DNA of 64,000 nt, from positions 124,001-188,000 of the forward strand of contig NZ_VFPS01000003.1 in NCBI RefSeq assembly GCF_006716815.1, written 5' to 3'. Shown here in pieces: positions 8,271 through 16,444 of the stretch. The notes under the pieces are model-generated. The model ran no database searches, had not been told where the DNA came from, and worked only from the letters and a program-made list of their open reading frames with translations. The first letter of the stretch is position 1; every line of letters starts with the position of its first letter. Source of the DNA: Microbacterium lacticum (GTDB lineage: Bacteria; Actinomycetota; Actinomycetes; Actinomycetales; Microbacteriaceae). Made by a program: the position numbers and the translations under genes.

Positions 8271-9800
8271 ATGCCCCGCACCCTCACCACCGGCAGCCCG
8301 TGGCGCGTCATCCTGGCGTTCTCGGTCCCGCTGCTGATCGGCAACGTCGTGCAACAGCTCTACCAGTTCGTCGACGCGATCGTGGTCGGGCGGCTGCTCG
8401 GCGTCGACGCCCTCGCCGCCGTCGGCGCCACGGGCGCGCTGCTGTTCCTGCTGCTCGGGTTCACCTGGGGTCTGACGAGCGGTTTCGCGATTCCGACGGC
8501 GCAGGCCTACGGGGCGAGAGACTTCGCCGCGGTGCGCCGCTCCGTCGCGACGGGCGCCGTGCTGTCCGCCGCGACGACCGTCGTGCTGACGGTGTTCGCG
8601 CCGATGCTCGCCGGCCCGCTGCTGGCACTGCTCCAGACCCCCACCGAGCTCCTGCCGGGGGCGACCGTGTTCGCGCAGATCAGCTTCCTCGGCACGGGCG
8701 CGATCGTGGCCTTCAACTTCCTCGCGTCGATCATCCGCGCGATCGGCGACTCGCGCACGCCGCTCATCTTCCTGACGATCTCATGCCTGCTCAACGCCGG
8801 TCTCGTCATCGTCATGGTCGGCCCGCTCGGCTGGGGCATCGCCGGCGCCGCCCTCGCGACCGTCGTCGCCCAGGCCGTCTCGGTGCTGCTGTGCCTCGAG
8901 TACGTCCGCCGCCGCGTGCCCGTGCTGCACGTGCGCCGCTTCGACTGGCGCGTCACGCGCGCCGACCTCGCCGAGCACCTGCGCCTCGGCCTGCCGATGG
9001 GGTTCCAGGCATCCATCATCGCGATCGGCACGCTCACCGTGCAGGTCGCGCTGAACACCCTCGGCGCCGAGGCGGTCGCCGCCTACACCACCGCGTCGCG
9101 CGTCGACGGCCTTGCGGTGGCGCTGCTGCAGTCGCTCGGCCTCGCGGCATCCATGTACGCGGCGCAGAACCTCGGCGCGCGCCGGCCCGATCGCATCCGC
9201 CGCGGCGTCCGCCAGGCGCTGCTCATGGCGACGGTCGCGGGGCTCGTGCTCGGCGCGCTGCTGATCACGTTCGGCGGCGATCTGGTGCGGCTGTTCGTCG
9301 GCGACGGCTCGGAGCGGGTCGTCGACCTCGCGACGCTCATGCTGCACATCAACGGACTCTTCTACTGGGTGCTCGCGGTGCTGTTCATCCTGCGCGGTTC
9401 GCTGCAGGGGCTCGGATCGACCGTCATCCCGACCGTCACGGGGCTCATCGAGCTCGTCATGCGCGTCGGTGCGGCGCTCATCCTCGGACACCTCATCGGG
9501 TTCGAGGGCGTCGTGTGGTCGAACCCGCTCGCCTGGATCGGCGCGTGCGTCGTGCTCGTCCCCGCGTTCCTGCGCGCGAACCGCCGGCTCGCCGCGCTGC
9601 CGGTAGACCCGATCGAGGTCACCGAGACGACCGCGATCCCGATCGTCGGCCCCACCGACGGGTCGATGGTGGTGGATGCCGTGGTCACGGCCTCGATGCC
9701 GATCATCGCGCCGCAGGACACCGGTCGCGGCCGCGGGCGACGCCGCGGCGAGTCCGCGCGCGGGACGGGGCGGAGCCGGAAGGTCGGGACGCGGGAGTAG
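8271..9800 (+). CDS. MATE-family multidrug efflux transporter
   Basis: The 509-residue protein has twelve predicted membrane helices and the MATE-type opening (PLLIGNVVQQLYQFVDAIVVGRLLG), with two homologous halves of about 220 residues; the second begins with GLPMGFQASIIAIGTLTVQ. Such transporters export cationic drugs or metabolites in exchange for sodium or protons; the substrate is unknown. The last about 60 residues are a cytoplasmic tail ending in an Arg/Gly-rich segment. ATG 8271 is placed just before the first conserved helix. The mRNA leader from the TACAGT box would be about 50 bases. Confidence 0.9.
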   Translation: MPRTLTTGSPWRVILAFSVPLLIGNVVQQLYQFVDAIVVGRLLGVDALAAVGATGALLFLLLGFTWGLTSGFAIPTAQAYGARDFAAVRRSVATGAVLSAATTVVLTVFAPMLAGPLLALLQTPTELLPGATVFAQISFLGTGAIVAFNFLASIIRAIGDSRTPLIFLTISCLLNAGLVIVMVGPLGWGIAGAALATVVAQAVSVLLCLEYVRRRVPVLHVRRFDWRVTRADLAEHLRLGLPMGFQASIIAIGTLTVQVALNTLGAEAVAAYTTASRVDGLAVALLQSLGLAASMYAAQNLGARRPDRIRRGVRQALLMATVAGLVLGALLITFGGDLVRLFVGDGSERVVDLATLMLHINGLFYWVLAVLFILRGSLQGLGSTVIPTVTGLIELVMRVGAALILGHLIGFEGVVWSNPLAWIGACVVLVPAFLRANRRLAALPVDPIEVTETTAIPIVGPTDGSMVVDAVVTASMPIIAPQDTGRGRGRRRGESARGTGRSRKVGTRE

Positions 9801-9827
9801 CCTCTCGTACAGGCGAAAGGGGCTCCC

Positions 9828-9978
9828 ATGAAAGCCGTTCTGAACGACACCGTCATCGCCGAGGCTCCCCGACCGCGCCTGGAGCTATCCGCACCCGTAC
9901 CCGTCCGGAATAGATCGGGTCGGCAAGGACTTCTCCGACTATGTCGCGTTCTGGAAGGAGATCCGTGTCATCGAATGA
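9828..9978 (+). pseudogene. DUF427 protein remnant: ends kept, middle deleted
   Basis: ATG 9828, preceded by GAAAGG, begins MKAVLNDTVIAEA, the typical N terminus of DUF427 proteins. After about 17 codons the frame changes, and from TGG at 9880 the sequence reads WSYPHPYPSGIDRVGKDFSD and ends AFWKEIRVIE at TGA 9976-9978, the usual DUF427 C terminus. An intact member has about 95 residues; about 45 central residues, including the conserved proline/cysteine core, are gone and the two ends are out of frame. The following hydrolase still uses the ribosome site inside this remnant. Confidence 0.75.
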
Positions 9979-10780
9979 GCAGGCGCCCACCGCTCTCGCC
10001 GGGCTGACGCAGCTGCCCGACCCGAAATTCATCATGGTCGGCGACGGCCTGCGCATCGCGACCTATTCGTGGGGCGATGAGGCAGACCCCGTGGTCGTCG
10101 TCGTGCACGGGTTCGCCTCGAGCACGAAGGACAACTGGGTCGCGACCGGATGGGTGCGCGACCTGCTCCGCGCCGGCTATCGGGTGATCGGTCTCGACCA
10201 GCGCGGGCACGGAGCGAGCGACAAGCCGCACGAGCCGGGCGACTACTCGATCCCTCAGCTCGCCGGCGACGTCGAGTCGGTGCTCGACACGTACCTCGTC
10301 GACGACGCGCGCTACGTCGGGTACTCGCTCGGCGCGCGGGTCGGCTGGGAGGTCGTGCAGGACATCCCCGTGCGCATCCCGCGCGCCGTGCTCGGGGGTG
10401 TGCCCGACGGCATCCCGCTCGCACGCCTCGACATGGACCAGGTGGTCGCGCTCATCGAACACGGCACGCCGGTGACCGACCCCGTGACGCAGAACTACAT
10501 CCGGCTGGCCGAGCGGGTGGCGGGCAACGACCTGCGCGCCCTGCTCGCGATCGCCGGGGGCATGCGCGAGTCGAAGACCGTCGATCCCGATGCCCGGCAC
10601 GCCCCGCAGCAGCCCGTGCTGTTCGCGACCGGATCCCTCGACGCGATCATCGACGGCTCGCGGGCGCTCGCCGCCGCGACCCCGCAGGCGCGCTTCCTCG
10701 AGATCCCCGACCGCCACCACTTCAATGCCCCCGGATCGCGGGTCTTCCGCCAGGCCGCGATCGAGTTCCTCGGGGAGTGA
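9965..10780 (+). CDS. Alpha/beta hydrolase
   Basis: The 271-residue protein has the alpha/beta hydrolase fold. The oxyanion-region HGFASS follows strand 3, the nucleophile elbow is G-Y-S121-L-G, and a late histidine lies in PDRHHFNAP. The DQRGHGASDKP segment is typical of the epoxide-hydrolase/lactonase branch. The substrate is not evident. GTG 9965 is chosen because AAGGAGA (9956-9962) lies just upstream; this start sits within the end of the DUF427 remnant, suggesting the two were once a coupled pair. No signal peptide. Confidence 0.87.
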   Translation: MSSNEQAPTALAGLTQLPDPKFIMVGDGLRIATYSWGDEADPVVVVVHGFASSTKDNWVATGWVRDLLRAGYRVIGLDQRGHGASDKPHEPGDYSIPQLAGDVESVLDTYLVDDARYVGYSLGARVGWEVVQDIPVRIPRAVLGGVPDGIPLARLDMDQVVALIEHGTPVTDPVTQNYIRLAERVAGNDLRALLAIAGGMRESKTVDPDARHAPQQPVLFATGSLDAIIDGSRALAAATPQARFLEIPDRHHFNAPGSRVFRQAAIEFLGE

Positions 10781-10811
10781 CTCCCGCCGGCCCGCGCCCT
10801 AGGCTGACGGC

Positions 10812-11780
10812 ATGATCCGGGTCGCGACCATCGGCACGAGCAGTATCACGGAGCGCTTCGCCGGCGCCGTGGCGGAGGTCGACGGCATCCGCGTCGACGT
10901 CGTCTTCTCGCGGAGCGCCGAGCGGGGCGCCGCCTTCGCCGACCGCATCGGCGCGCCGCGGGCGAGCGACGACCTCGATGCCCTGCTGCGCTCGGGCGAG
11001 ATCGACGCCGTGTACGTCGGGTCGCCCAACGGCGCGCACGCGGCGCAGGCGCAGGATGCCATCGACGCGGGCGTCCACGTCTTCCTCGAGAAGCCCGCGA
11101 CGCCCGGCTCCGCCGAGTTCGCCGACCTCGTCGCCGCGGCCCGCGCGCGCGGCGTCGTCGTGTTCGAGGGCATGCGCAACGTGTACGACCCCGGCATGGC
11201 CCGGGTCGCCGAGCTGCTGCCGCACATCGGGCCGGTGCGGCTCGTGTCGTTCGGGCAGTCGCAGTATTCCGCACGCTACGACCTCGTGCTCGCGGGCGAG
11301 ACGCCGAACATCTTCGACCCCTCGCTCGCCGGCGGCGCCCTGTTCGACCTCGGCGTCTATCCGCTCAGCGCACTCATCCACCTGTTCGGCGCTCCGACGT
11401 CGGTCAGCGGGTCGACCGTCACGATCGCGACCGGCGCCGACGGGGCGGGGGCCGCGGTGCTCGCCTACCCCGACATGGTCGGGCAGGTCTCGTTCTCGAA
11501 GATCGGGGTCTCACACCGGCCGAACGAGATCCAGGGCGAGTGGGGCACGATCGAGATCGACGAGATCACCGCGCCGCGCGAGATCGCCCTGAGCCTGCGC
11601 GCCCGCGGCGGGGAGCCCGGATCGCACACCGCCGACCGTGTCGAGGGCGCCGCGAACAACATGGTCTACGAGGTCGCGCGGTTCGCGGCGCTCGTGCGGG
11701 GAGAGGCCGATCCGACCCCCGACCAGGAGCGCACGCTCGCCGTGCTCCGCGCGGTCGAGGCGATCCGCGGCAGCGGGTGA
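10812..11780 (+). CDS. Gfo/Idh/MocA-family oxidoreductase
   Basis: The 322-residue protein has an N-terminal Rossmann domain beginning IRVATIGTSSITERF, the conserved EKP motif near residue 95 (VFLEKPAT), and a C-terminal alpha/beta substrate domain with GGALFDLGVYPLSAL, which carries the catalytic region of this NAD(P)-dependent sugar or cyclitol dehydrogenase family. The substrate is unknown. TAGGCT at 10800-10805 lies 6 bases before the ATG, so the transcript is probably leaderless. The eroded AraC/VOC genes follow within 12 bases of its stop. Confidence 0.88.
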   Translation: MIRVATIGTSSITERFAGAVAEVDGIRVDVVFSRSAERGAAFADRIGAPRASDDLDALLRSGEIDAVYVGSPNGAHAAQAQDAIDAGVHVFLEKPATPGSAEFADLVAAARARGVVVFEGMRNVYDPGMARVAELLPHIGPVRLVSFGQSQYSARYDLVLAGETPNIFDPSLAGGALFDLGVYPLSALIHLFGAPTSVSGSTVTIATGADGAGAAVLAYPDMVGQVSFSKIGVSHRPNEIQGEWGTIEIDEITAPREIALSLRARGGEPGSHTADRVEGAANNMVYEVARFAALVRGEADPTPDQERTLAVLRAVEAIRGSG

Positions 11781-11791
11781 GAAGGCGGCGC

Positions 11792-12066
11792 GTGGCATCC
11801 GGTCAAGACCTCGACACCCTCGCGCGTCTCCGGCGTGTGCGCGACCGGATGGACCGCGACGACGCTCGCCCGCTCGACATCGAATCGCTGGCTCGGTCGG
11901 TGCACCTGTCGGCCGGTCACCTCTCGCGTCAGTTCCGCCTCGCCTACGGCGAATCGCCGTACTCCTATCTCATGACGCGGCGCATCGAACGGGCGATGAC
12001 GCTGCTGCGCTCGACGCCGGCGACGGTCACCGAGGTATGCTTCGCGGTGGGATGCCAGTCGCTCGG
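11792..12066 (+). pseudogene. AraC-family regulator remnant (3' half lost)
   Basis: From GTG 11792 the sequence encodes about 91 residues of an AraC-type DNA-binding domain: LDIESLARSVHLSAGHLSRQF is the first helix-turn-helix, and VTEVCFAVGCQSLG starts the second. At the hexamer GCTCGG (12061-12066) it passes without a stop into the middle of a glyoxalase-type gene. The rest of the second helix-turn-helix and the C-terminal tail are missing. GCTCGG plausibly occurred in both parent genes and could mark the recombination point. The open frame continues through the next gene, so a chimeric protein could be made, but it cannot be a normal regulator. Confidence 0.7.
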
Positions 12067-12315
12067 ATTCGAGGTGCGACGCGATGTCGGCTACGACGAC
12101 ATGCGGTGGATCACCGTCGGACCGGCGGGTCAGCCCGATACCGCGATCGTGCTGCATCCGGTCAGTGTCGGCTACGACGTGTCGGATGACGAGAAGCAGA
12201 CGCTCCTCGAACTCGTCGCCAGGACTATGGACTGCGCGACGCCGCCGTCCGCGACCCCGCGGGAAACCTCCTGCGCATCCAGCAGCGCACGACGCACGAA
12301 CAGAGGGAGAGCTGA
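12060..12315 (+). pseudogene. VOC (glyoxalase-like) protein remnant with two deletions
   Basis: The frame continuing from the AraC remnant reads LGFEVRRDVGYDDMRWITVG and on to LLELVAR, the first half of a VOC-family protein lacking about 20 N-terminal residues. Near 12220 a second gap occurs: the sequence resumes in another frame at 12223 as DYGLRDAAVRDPAGNLLRIQ and stops at TGA 12313-12315, the normal VOC C terminus. About 30 residues are missing at that second join. AraC followed by VOC is a common neighbour pair in actinomycetes, so this was probably an intact two-gene unit. Confidence 0.7.
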
Positions 12316-12316
12316 C

Positions 12317-12754
12317 ATGGCCGACACCGAGAGCGGATTCAGCGCCGACGAGCGCGCCGCGATGAAGCAGCGCGCCGAAGAGCTGCGCACGACCAAAGGT
12401 CTCAAGGGCGCGGCCAAGCTCGCCAAGGAGTTCGAGGCGTGCGTCGCCGCGATCGACGCGCTCGAGGGCACCGACAAGGCCGTCGCCACCGCCCTCCACC
12501 GCATCGTCCTCGAGGTCGCGCCGCAGCTCGAGCCGAAGACCTGGTACGGGTTCCCGTCCTATGCGCAGGGCGGCAAGGTCGTCGTGTTCTACCAGCCCGC
12601 CTCGAAGTTCGACTCCCGCTACGGCACGGTCGGCTTCCAGGAGGACGCGCACCTCGACGACGGGCCGATGTGGCCCACCTCGTTCGCCGTGATCGAGGTG
12701 ACGGATGACGTGGAGAAGGGCCTCCGCGACCTCGTCGCCCGCGCTGCGGGCTGA
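12317..12754 (+). CDS. DUF1801/YdhG-like protein
   Basis: The 145-residue protein begins with a charged helical region (residues 1-45, many Ala/Lys/Glu) followed by a compact domain with LEPKTWYGFPSYAQGGKVVVFYQ and a conserved MWPTSFAVIEV region. This matches the DUF1801 / YdhG-like group often found near AraC-VOC genes; the biochemical role is not established. The ATG lies 1 base past the stop of the VOC remnant, within reach of the AGAGGGAGAG site at 12303-12311. Apparently intact, in contrast to both upstream genes. Confidence 0.8.
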   Translation: MADTESGFSADERAAMKQRAEELRTTKGLKGAAKLAKEFEACVAAIDALEGTDKAVATALHRIVLEVAPQLEPKTWYGFPSYAQGGKVVVFYQPASKFDSRYGTVGFQEDAHLDDGPMWPTSFAVIEVTDDVEKGLRDLVARAAG

Positions 12755-12883
12755 GCGGGCCCCGCGCCGGGGGCTGAGCGCCGCGGGCTGAGCGCCGCCC
12801 ACGCGACCCCCTCCGCCGCGGCCGATTCGGGATCACGACCTAGACTGGAGGGGTTCCCTTCCGCCTGCCTGGATGAGCCCCAC

Positions 12884-13903
12884 GTGACCGACGCGCCGAC
12901 CCGCACCTTCGAGGTACGCCATCTGCAGCTCGCGCGCGCGTTCCTCGCCGCGATGGCGGCGATCATGATCACCTTCTCGGCCGACCACTCCGCGGCGGTC
13001 GGGCTCGCCGTCTTCAGCGGGTTCGCGATCGCGACCTCGCTCGTCTTCTTCGCCGCCGCGTGGCTCGTCTTCGCCGCGGGAGAGCGCGCCCCGGCGGTGC
13101 TGCTCGGCGTCGTCACCCTCGTGACCGGCATGATCACGGGCCTGCCGCCGCTCCGCACCACGACGATGTTCTTCGTCGTCGTCATCGTGTGGGCCGCGGC
13201 GTCAGGGCTCATCGAGCTGATCGCCGGCCTCCGCGCCCGGCGCACCGGCGACCCGTACGCGCGCGACGCGATCCTGATCGGCGCGGTGACCCTCGCCCTC
13301 GCGGTCGCGCTGCTGCTCGTCAACCCGGCCTACAGCCTGGAGTACTTCATCAAGGAGGCCGGCGCGAGCTTCACCCTCACCGGCATCACGATCGGGGTGG
13401 GGCTGTTCGGCGGCTACGCCGCGATCGTCGCGGTGTTCCTCGGCATCGCCGGATTCTCGCAGCGGCGCACCGCCCCCGCGGGCCCGGCGCAGCCGGCATC
13501 CACCCCGACCACACCGACAGCGGAGCCCGGCGACGCGCCGGTGCGCCCCGCAGGAGAGACCCGCATGACCGACCCCCGCCCCACCCGTCGCGACCTGATG
13601 AAGCCGGTGCAGCTGCTCGGCTTCGGCTTCGCCGCGGCGGCGTTCGGCGGGCTCATCACGCTCGTGTCGATGGGGTTCTTCCAAGACCTCGACGGCGACG
13701 AGCGCATGCACGTCATCGTCGTCTCGCTCATCGTCGCGGGCATCGCGTTCATCGCGACGCTCGTGATCATCGCCCTGCTGATGCTCGCGGTCGATCCCGC
13801 ACAGGTCGTGAAGCCCGTCGACCGGGCCGTGCTGCTGCCCGAGTCGGAGGATGCCGGCGACGCGGGCGACGCGGATGCCGAGGCATCCGACCCCCGCCCC
13901 TGA
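12884..13903 (+). CDS. Fused membrane protein (HdeD/DUF308-like half plus second membrane half)
   Basis: The 339-residue open frame holds two membrane proteins in one. Residues 1-205 carry about six helices of a DUF308-like kind and end with a Pro/Thr/Ala linker. Residues 228-339 (MTDPRPTRRDLMKPVQLLGFG...) form a second unit with two long helices and an acidic tail. An excellent ribosome site (AGGAGA, 13553-13558) precedes the in-frame ATG at 13565, which shows the second half can be made alone and was probably a separate gene. No stop separates them. Function of either half unknown. The GTG 12884 start lies about 40 bases after a TAGACT box. Confidence 0.7.
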   Translation: MTDAPTRTFEVRHLQLARAFLAAMAAIMITFSADHSAAVGLAVFSGFAIATSLVFFAAAWLVFAAGERAPAVLLGVVTLVTGMITGLPPLRTTTMFFVVVIVWAAASGLIELIAGLRARRTGDPYARDAILIGAVTLALAVALLLVNPAYSLEYFIKEAGASFTLTGITIGVGLFGGYAAIVAVFLGIAGFSQRRTAPAGPAQPASTPTTPTAEPGDAPVRPAGETRMTDPRPTRRDLMKPVQLLGFGFAAAAFGGLITLVSMGFFQDLDGDERMHVIVVSLIVAGIAFIATLVIIALLMLAVDPAQVVKPVDRAVLLPESEDAGDAGDADAEASDPRP

Positions 13904-13953
13904 CCCGGCCGCCTCAGCGTTCGGCGACGGCCGCCCCTCCGCGACTCGCGCCC

Positions 13954-14031
13954 CAACTGCAAGGCCGTCGAAGCGACACGCCGCTGAAAGGGCCGCCGCC
14001 GCGGCGTGTCGCTCACGATCCCTTGCAGTTG
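13954..14031. repeat. Nested intergenic palindrome
   Basis: Two stacked stems occupy the gap between convergent genes. The outer arms CAACTGCAAGG (13954-13964) and CCTTGCAGTTG (14021-14031) and the inner arms AGCGACACGCCG (13972-13983) and CGGCGTGTCGCT (14002-14013) are perfect complements, separated by matched 7-base internal loops and an 18-base apex. It could act as a bidirectional terminator, but the length and internal loops are unlike simple terminators. Similar nested structures occur at 56047 and, more loosely, at 60646. Confidence 0.75.
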
Positions 14032-14062
14032 CGGCGCGCGCGGGCCACGGTGGACCGGCGGG

Positions 14063-15448
14063 TCAGAGCTCGTAGACGAGGCGGTCGGCGAGGCCCGTGT
14101 AGGTCGCGGGCGTCAGCGCGACCAGGCGCGCCTTGGCATCCGCGCCGATGTCGAGGCCCTCGACGAACTCGGCCAGCTCCGGCCCGCCCACGCGCCGGCC
14201 ACGGGTGAGGTCCTTGAGCAGCGCGTAGGGGTCGGTGATCTGCGAGCGCCCGGCGACGATCTCGGCGCGCACGACGGTCTGGATCGCCTCGGCGAGCACC
14301 TCCCAGTTCGCGTCGAGGTCGGCCAGCAGCACGTCGCGTGCGAGCAGGATCTCGGTGAGGCCCCGCTGCAGGTTGTCGAGCGCGAGCAGCGAGTGCCCGA
14401 ACGCGACGCCGATGTTGCGCTGCGTGGTCGAGTCGGTGAGGTCGCGCTGCAGGCGCGAGGTCACGAGGGTGGATGCCAGGGTCGCGAACAGTCCGCCCGC
14501 GATCTCGAGGTTCGCCTCGGCGTTCTCGAACCGGATCGGGTTGATCTTGTGCGGCATCGTCGACGATCCGGTCGCGCCCGCGACGGGGATCTGCGCGAAG
14601 AAGCCCATCGAGATGTAGGTCCAGACATCCGTCGCGAGGTTGTGCAGGATGCCCCCCGCGTGCCGCGCCCGGTCGTACAGCTCGACCTGCCAGTCATGCG
14701 ACTCGATCTGCGTCGTGAGCACGTTGAAGTGGATGCCGAGGCCCTCGATGAACGTGCGGGAGAGCTCGGGCCAGTCGACGTCGGGAGCGGCGACGACGTG
14801 CGCCGACCAGGTGCCGGTGGCGCCGGAGAACTTCGCGAGATATTCGCCGGCCTCGATCTGATCGGCGACGCGGCCGAGGCGCCACGCGAACACGGCGAGC
14901 TCCTTGCCCATCGTCGACGGGGTCGCGGGCTGACCGTGCGTGCGGGAGAGCATCGCGGCGTCGCGGTGCTCGCGGGCGAGGTCTGAGAGCGCGGCGATCA
15001 CGGCGCGCAGCTTCGGCAGCCAGACGTTCTCGACGGCGCGCTTGACGGTGAGGGCGTACGAGGCGGAGTTGATATCCTCGCTCGTGCAGGCGAAGTGGGT
15101 GAGCTCGGCGATCGCGTCGAGACCGAGGGATGCCAGTCGGTCGCGCACGAGGTATTCGACGGCCTTGACGTCGTGGCGGGTGACCGCCTCCTTCTCGGCG
15201 AGCCAGTCGATCTCGGCCTGACCGAAGTCGCGGTACAGGGCGCGCAGGCTCTCCTTCTGGGCATCCGTCAGCGCCGTCGCCCCGAACAGACCGCGGTCGG
15301 CGAGGAGGATGATCCACTCGACCTCCACCTCGACGCGCGCCCGGTTGAGGCCCGCCTCGGAGAGGTAGTCGGCCAGGCCCGAGACGGCGGCGCGGTAGCG
15401 CCCGTCGAGCGGGCTCAGCGGCTGCGGCGGCAGGGAAGGAGTGGTCAC
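14063..15448 (-). CDS. purB: Adenylosuccinate lyase
   Basis: The 461-residue enzyme catalyses two steps of purine synthesis: release of fumarate from SAICAR and from adenylosuccinate. The fumarate-lyase signature GSSTMPHKINPIRFENAE is complete and contains the mobile serine loop. LSRTHGQPATPST carries the conserved TxGQxA substrate-binding histidine region, and FACTSEDINS is an upstream active-site loop. Length is normal. GTG 15448 is favoured because the protein begins TTPSLPPQPLSPLDGRY as in relatives; longer readings extend into the phosphatase gene. It lies downstream of the phosphatase on the same strand. Confidence 0.96.
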   Translation of the reverse strand: MTTPSLPPQPLSPLDGRYRAAVSGLADYLSEAGLNRARVEVEVEWIILLADRGLFGATALTDAQKESLRALYRDFGQAEIDWLAEKEAVTRHDVKAVEYLVRDRLASLGLDAIAELTHFACTSEDINSASYALTVKRAVENVWLPKLRAVIAALSDLAREHRDAAMLSRTHGQPATPSTMGKELAVFAWRLGRVADQIEAGEYLAKFSGATGTWSAHVVAAPDVDWPELSRTFIEGLGIHFNVLTTQIESHDWQVELYDRARHAGGILHNLATDVWTYISMGFFAQIPVAGATGSSTMPHKINPIRFENAEANLEIAGGLFATLASTLVTSRLQRDLTDSTTQRNIGVAFGHSLLALDNLQRGLTEILLARDVLLADLDANWEVLAEAIQTVVRAEIVAGRSQITDPYALLKDLTRGRRVGGPELAEFVEGLDIGADAKARLVALTPATYTGLADRLVYEL

Positions 15449-15501
15449 GAGGCTCCGATCGTGGCGGGTGCGCGGGTCGCGCAGCGGGTGCGTCGCCGTC
15501 G

Positions 15502-16011
15502 TCAGATGTTCGGGCGGATCGCGGGTTCGAGCTGCCGGAAGAGCGCCCGGCTGGCACTCTCGATCATAGCGAGCACGTCGTCGAACATCCCCGGGCCGGC
15601 GTAGTACGGGTCGGGCACGTCGACGGTGCCGCCCGCGGTCTCGTCGAACGCCATCAGCAGCGCCAGCTTGTCGGCATCGTCGGGTGTGCGCGCCCAACTG
15701 GAGAGGATCCGCTCGTGCGAGCGGTCGAGGGCGACGATGAGGTCGTTGCGGTCGAAGTCTTCGAGGGTGAACTGGCGCGCGCGGTGCCGTTCGCCGTCGT
15801 ACCCGCGGCGGTGGAGCGCCTCGATCGTGCGCACGTCCGCGCGCTCGCCGACGTGCCAGTCGCCGGTGCCCGAGCTCGTCGAGACGACGTGCGAGCCGAG
15901 CCCGGCGCGCTCGGCGAAGTCGCGGAAGACGATCTCCGCCATCGGCGAGCGGCAGATGTTGCCCGTGCACACGAAAGCGACGCGATAGGGCGAGTCGCTG
16001 CGGGGCACCAC
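15502..16011 (-). CDS. Low-molecular-weight protein tyrosine phosphatase
   Basis: The 169-residue protein has the P-loop C15-T-G-N-I-C-R21-S near its N terminus, giving the nucleophilic cysteine and phosphate-binding arginine, and the general acid in the VPDPYYAG loop. Both are required for low-molecular-weight phosphotyrosine phosphatases. Target proteins are unknown; in actinomycetes these enzymes often act in envelope or signalling control. The start is one of two tandem GTG codons (16011 or 16008). It lies 53 bases upstream of purB in the same direction and could be co-transcribed. Confidence 0.92.
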   Translation of the reverse strand: MVPRSDSPYRVAFVCTGNICRSPMAEIVFRDFAERAGLGSHVVSTSSGTGDWHVGERADVRTIEALHRRGYDGERHRARQFTLEDFDRNDLIVALDRSHERILSSWARTPDDADKLALLMAFDETAGGTVDVPDPYYAGPGMFDDVLAMIESASRALFRQLEPAIRPNI

Positions 16012-16129
16012 CCCATTGTGTCGCTCCCACGCCGTCACCGCCTCCTCCCCAGACGGGTTCTCGCGCGATCCCTCCACCGATCGGCCCTCCCGGCGCCCGC
16101 GCACGCCCCCGGCCGGGCAGGGTCGAGAC

Positions 16130-16441
16130 ATGGATGCCACCTCGCCCGCCCCCTCCGTCGACTCACCCGACGTCGCGCAGCGCCAGGTCGCCCTCGGCGC
16201 GGCGCGGCGCATCGTGCAGAACGCGCTCGCCGATGCGATCGCGCTGCGCGGGCGCGTGATGATGCTCGCGGATGCCACCGACTGGCGCGCCCGCGGCGCC
16301 GAGGGCTACCGGGCCGGAGTCGCCGCGCTGCAGAGCGACCTCGATCGCCTGGTGCAGGCCGTCGCGGCATCCGACGACGACCTCGCCGCCGCGCAGCGCG
16401 AGACGTGGTCGGCCGCGCCCTTCACCCCGATGGGGTGGTGA
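16130..16441 (+). CDS. Small helical protein, WXG-like partner
   Basis: The 103-residue protein is almost wholly alpha-helical. Residues 17-47 and 56-90 form two helices separated by DWRARGAEGYR, which places a tryptophan and glycine at the turn as in WXG100-type proteins, though the exact WxG triplet is not present. It ends 4 bases before the start of the larger hydrolase-like gene and is likely translated with it. By analogy with small-plus-large pairs of type VII substrates it may be a chaperone or secretion partner; this is inference from size, helix pattern and neighbour. Confidence 0.65.
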   Translation: MDATSPAPSVDSPDVAQRQVALGAARRIVQNALADAIALRGRVMMLADATDWRARGAEGYRAGVAALQSDLDRLVQAVAASDDDLAAAQRETWSAAPFTPMGW

Positions 16442-16444
16442 CGC

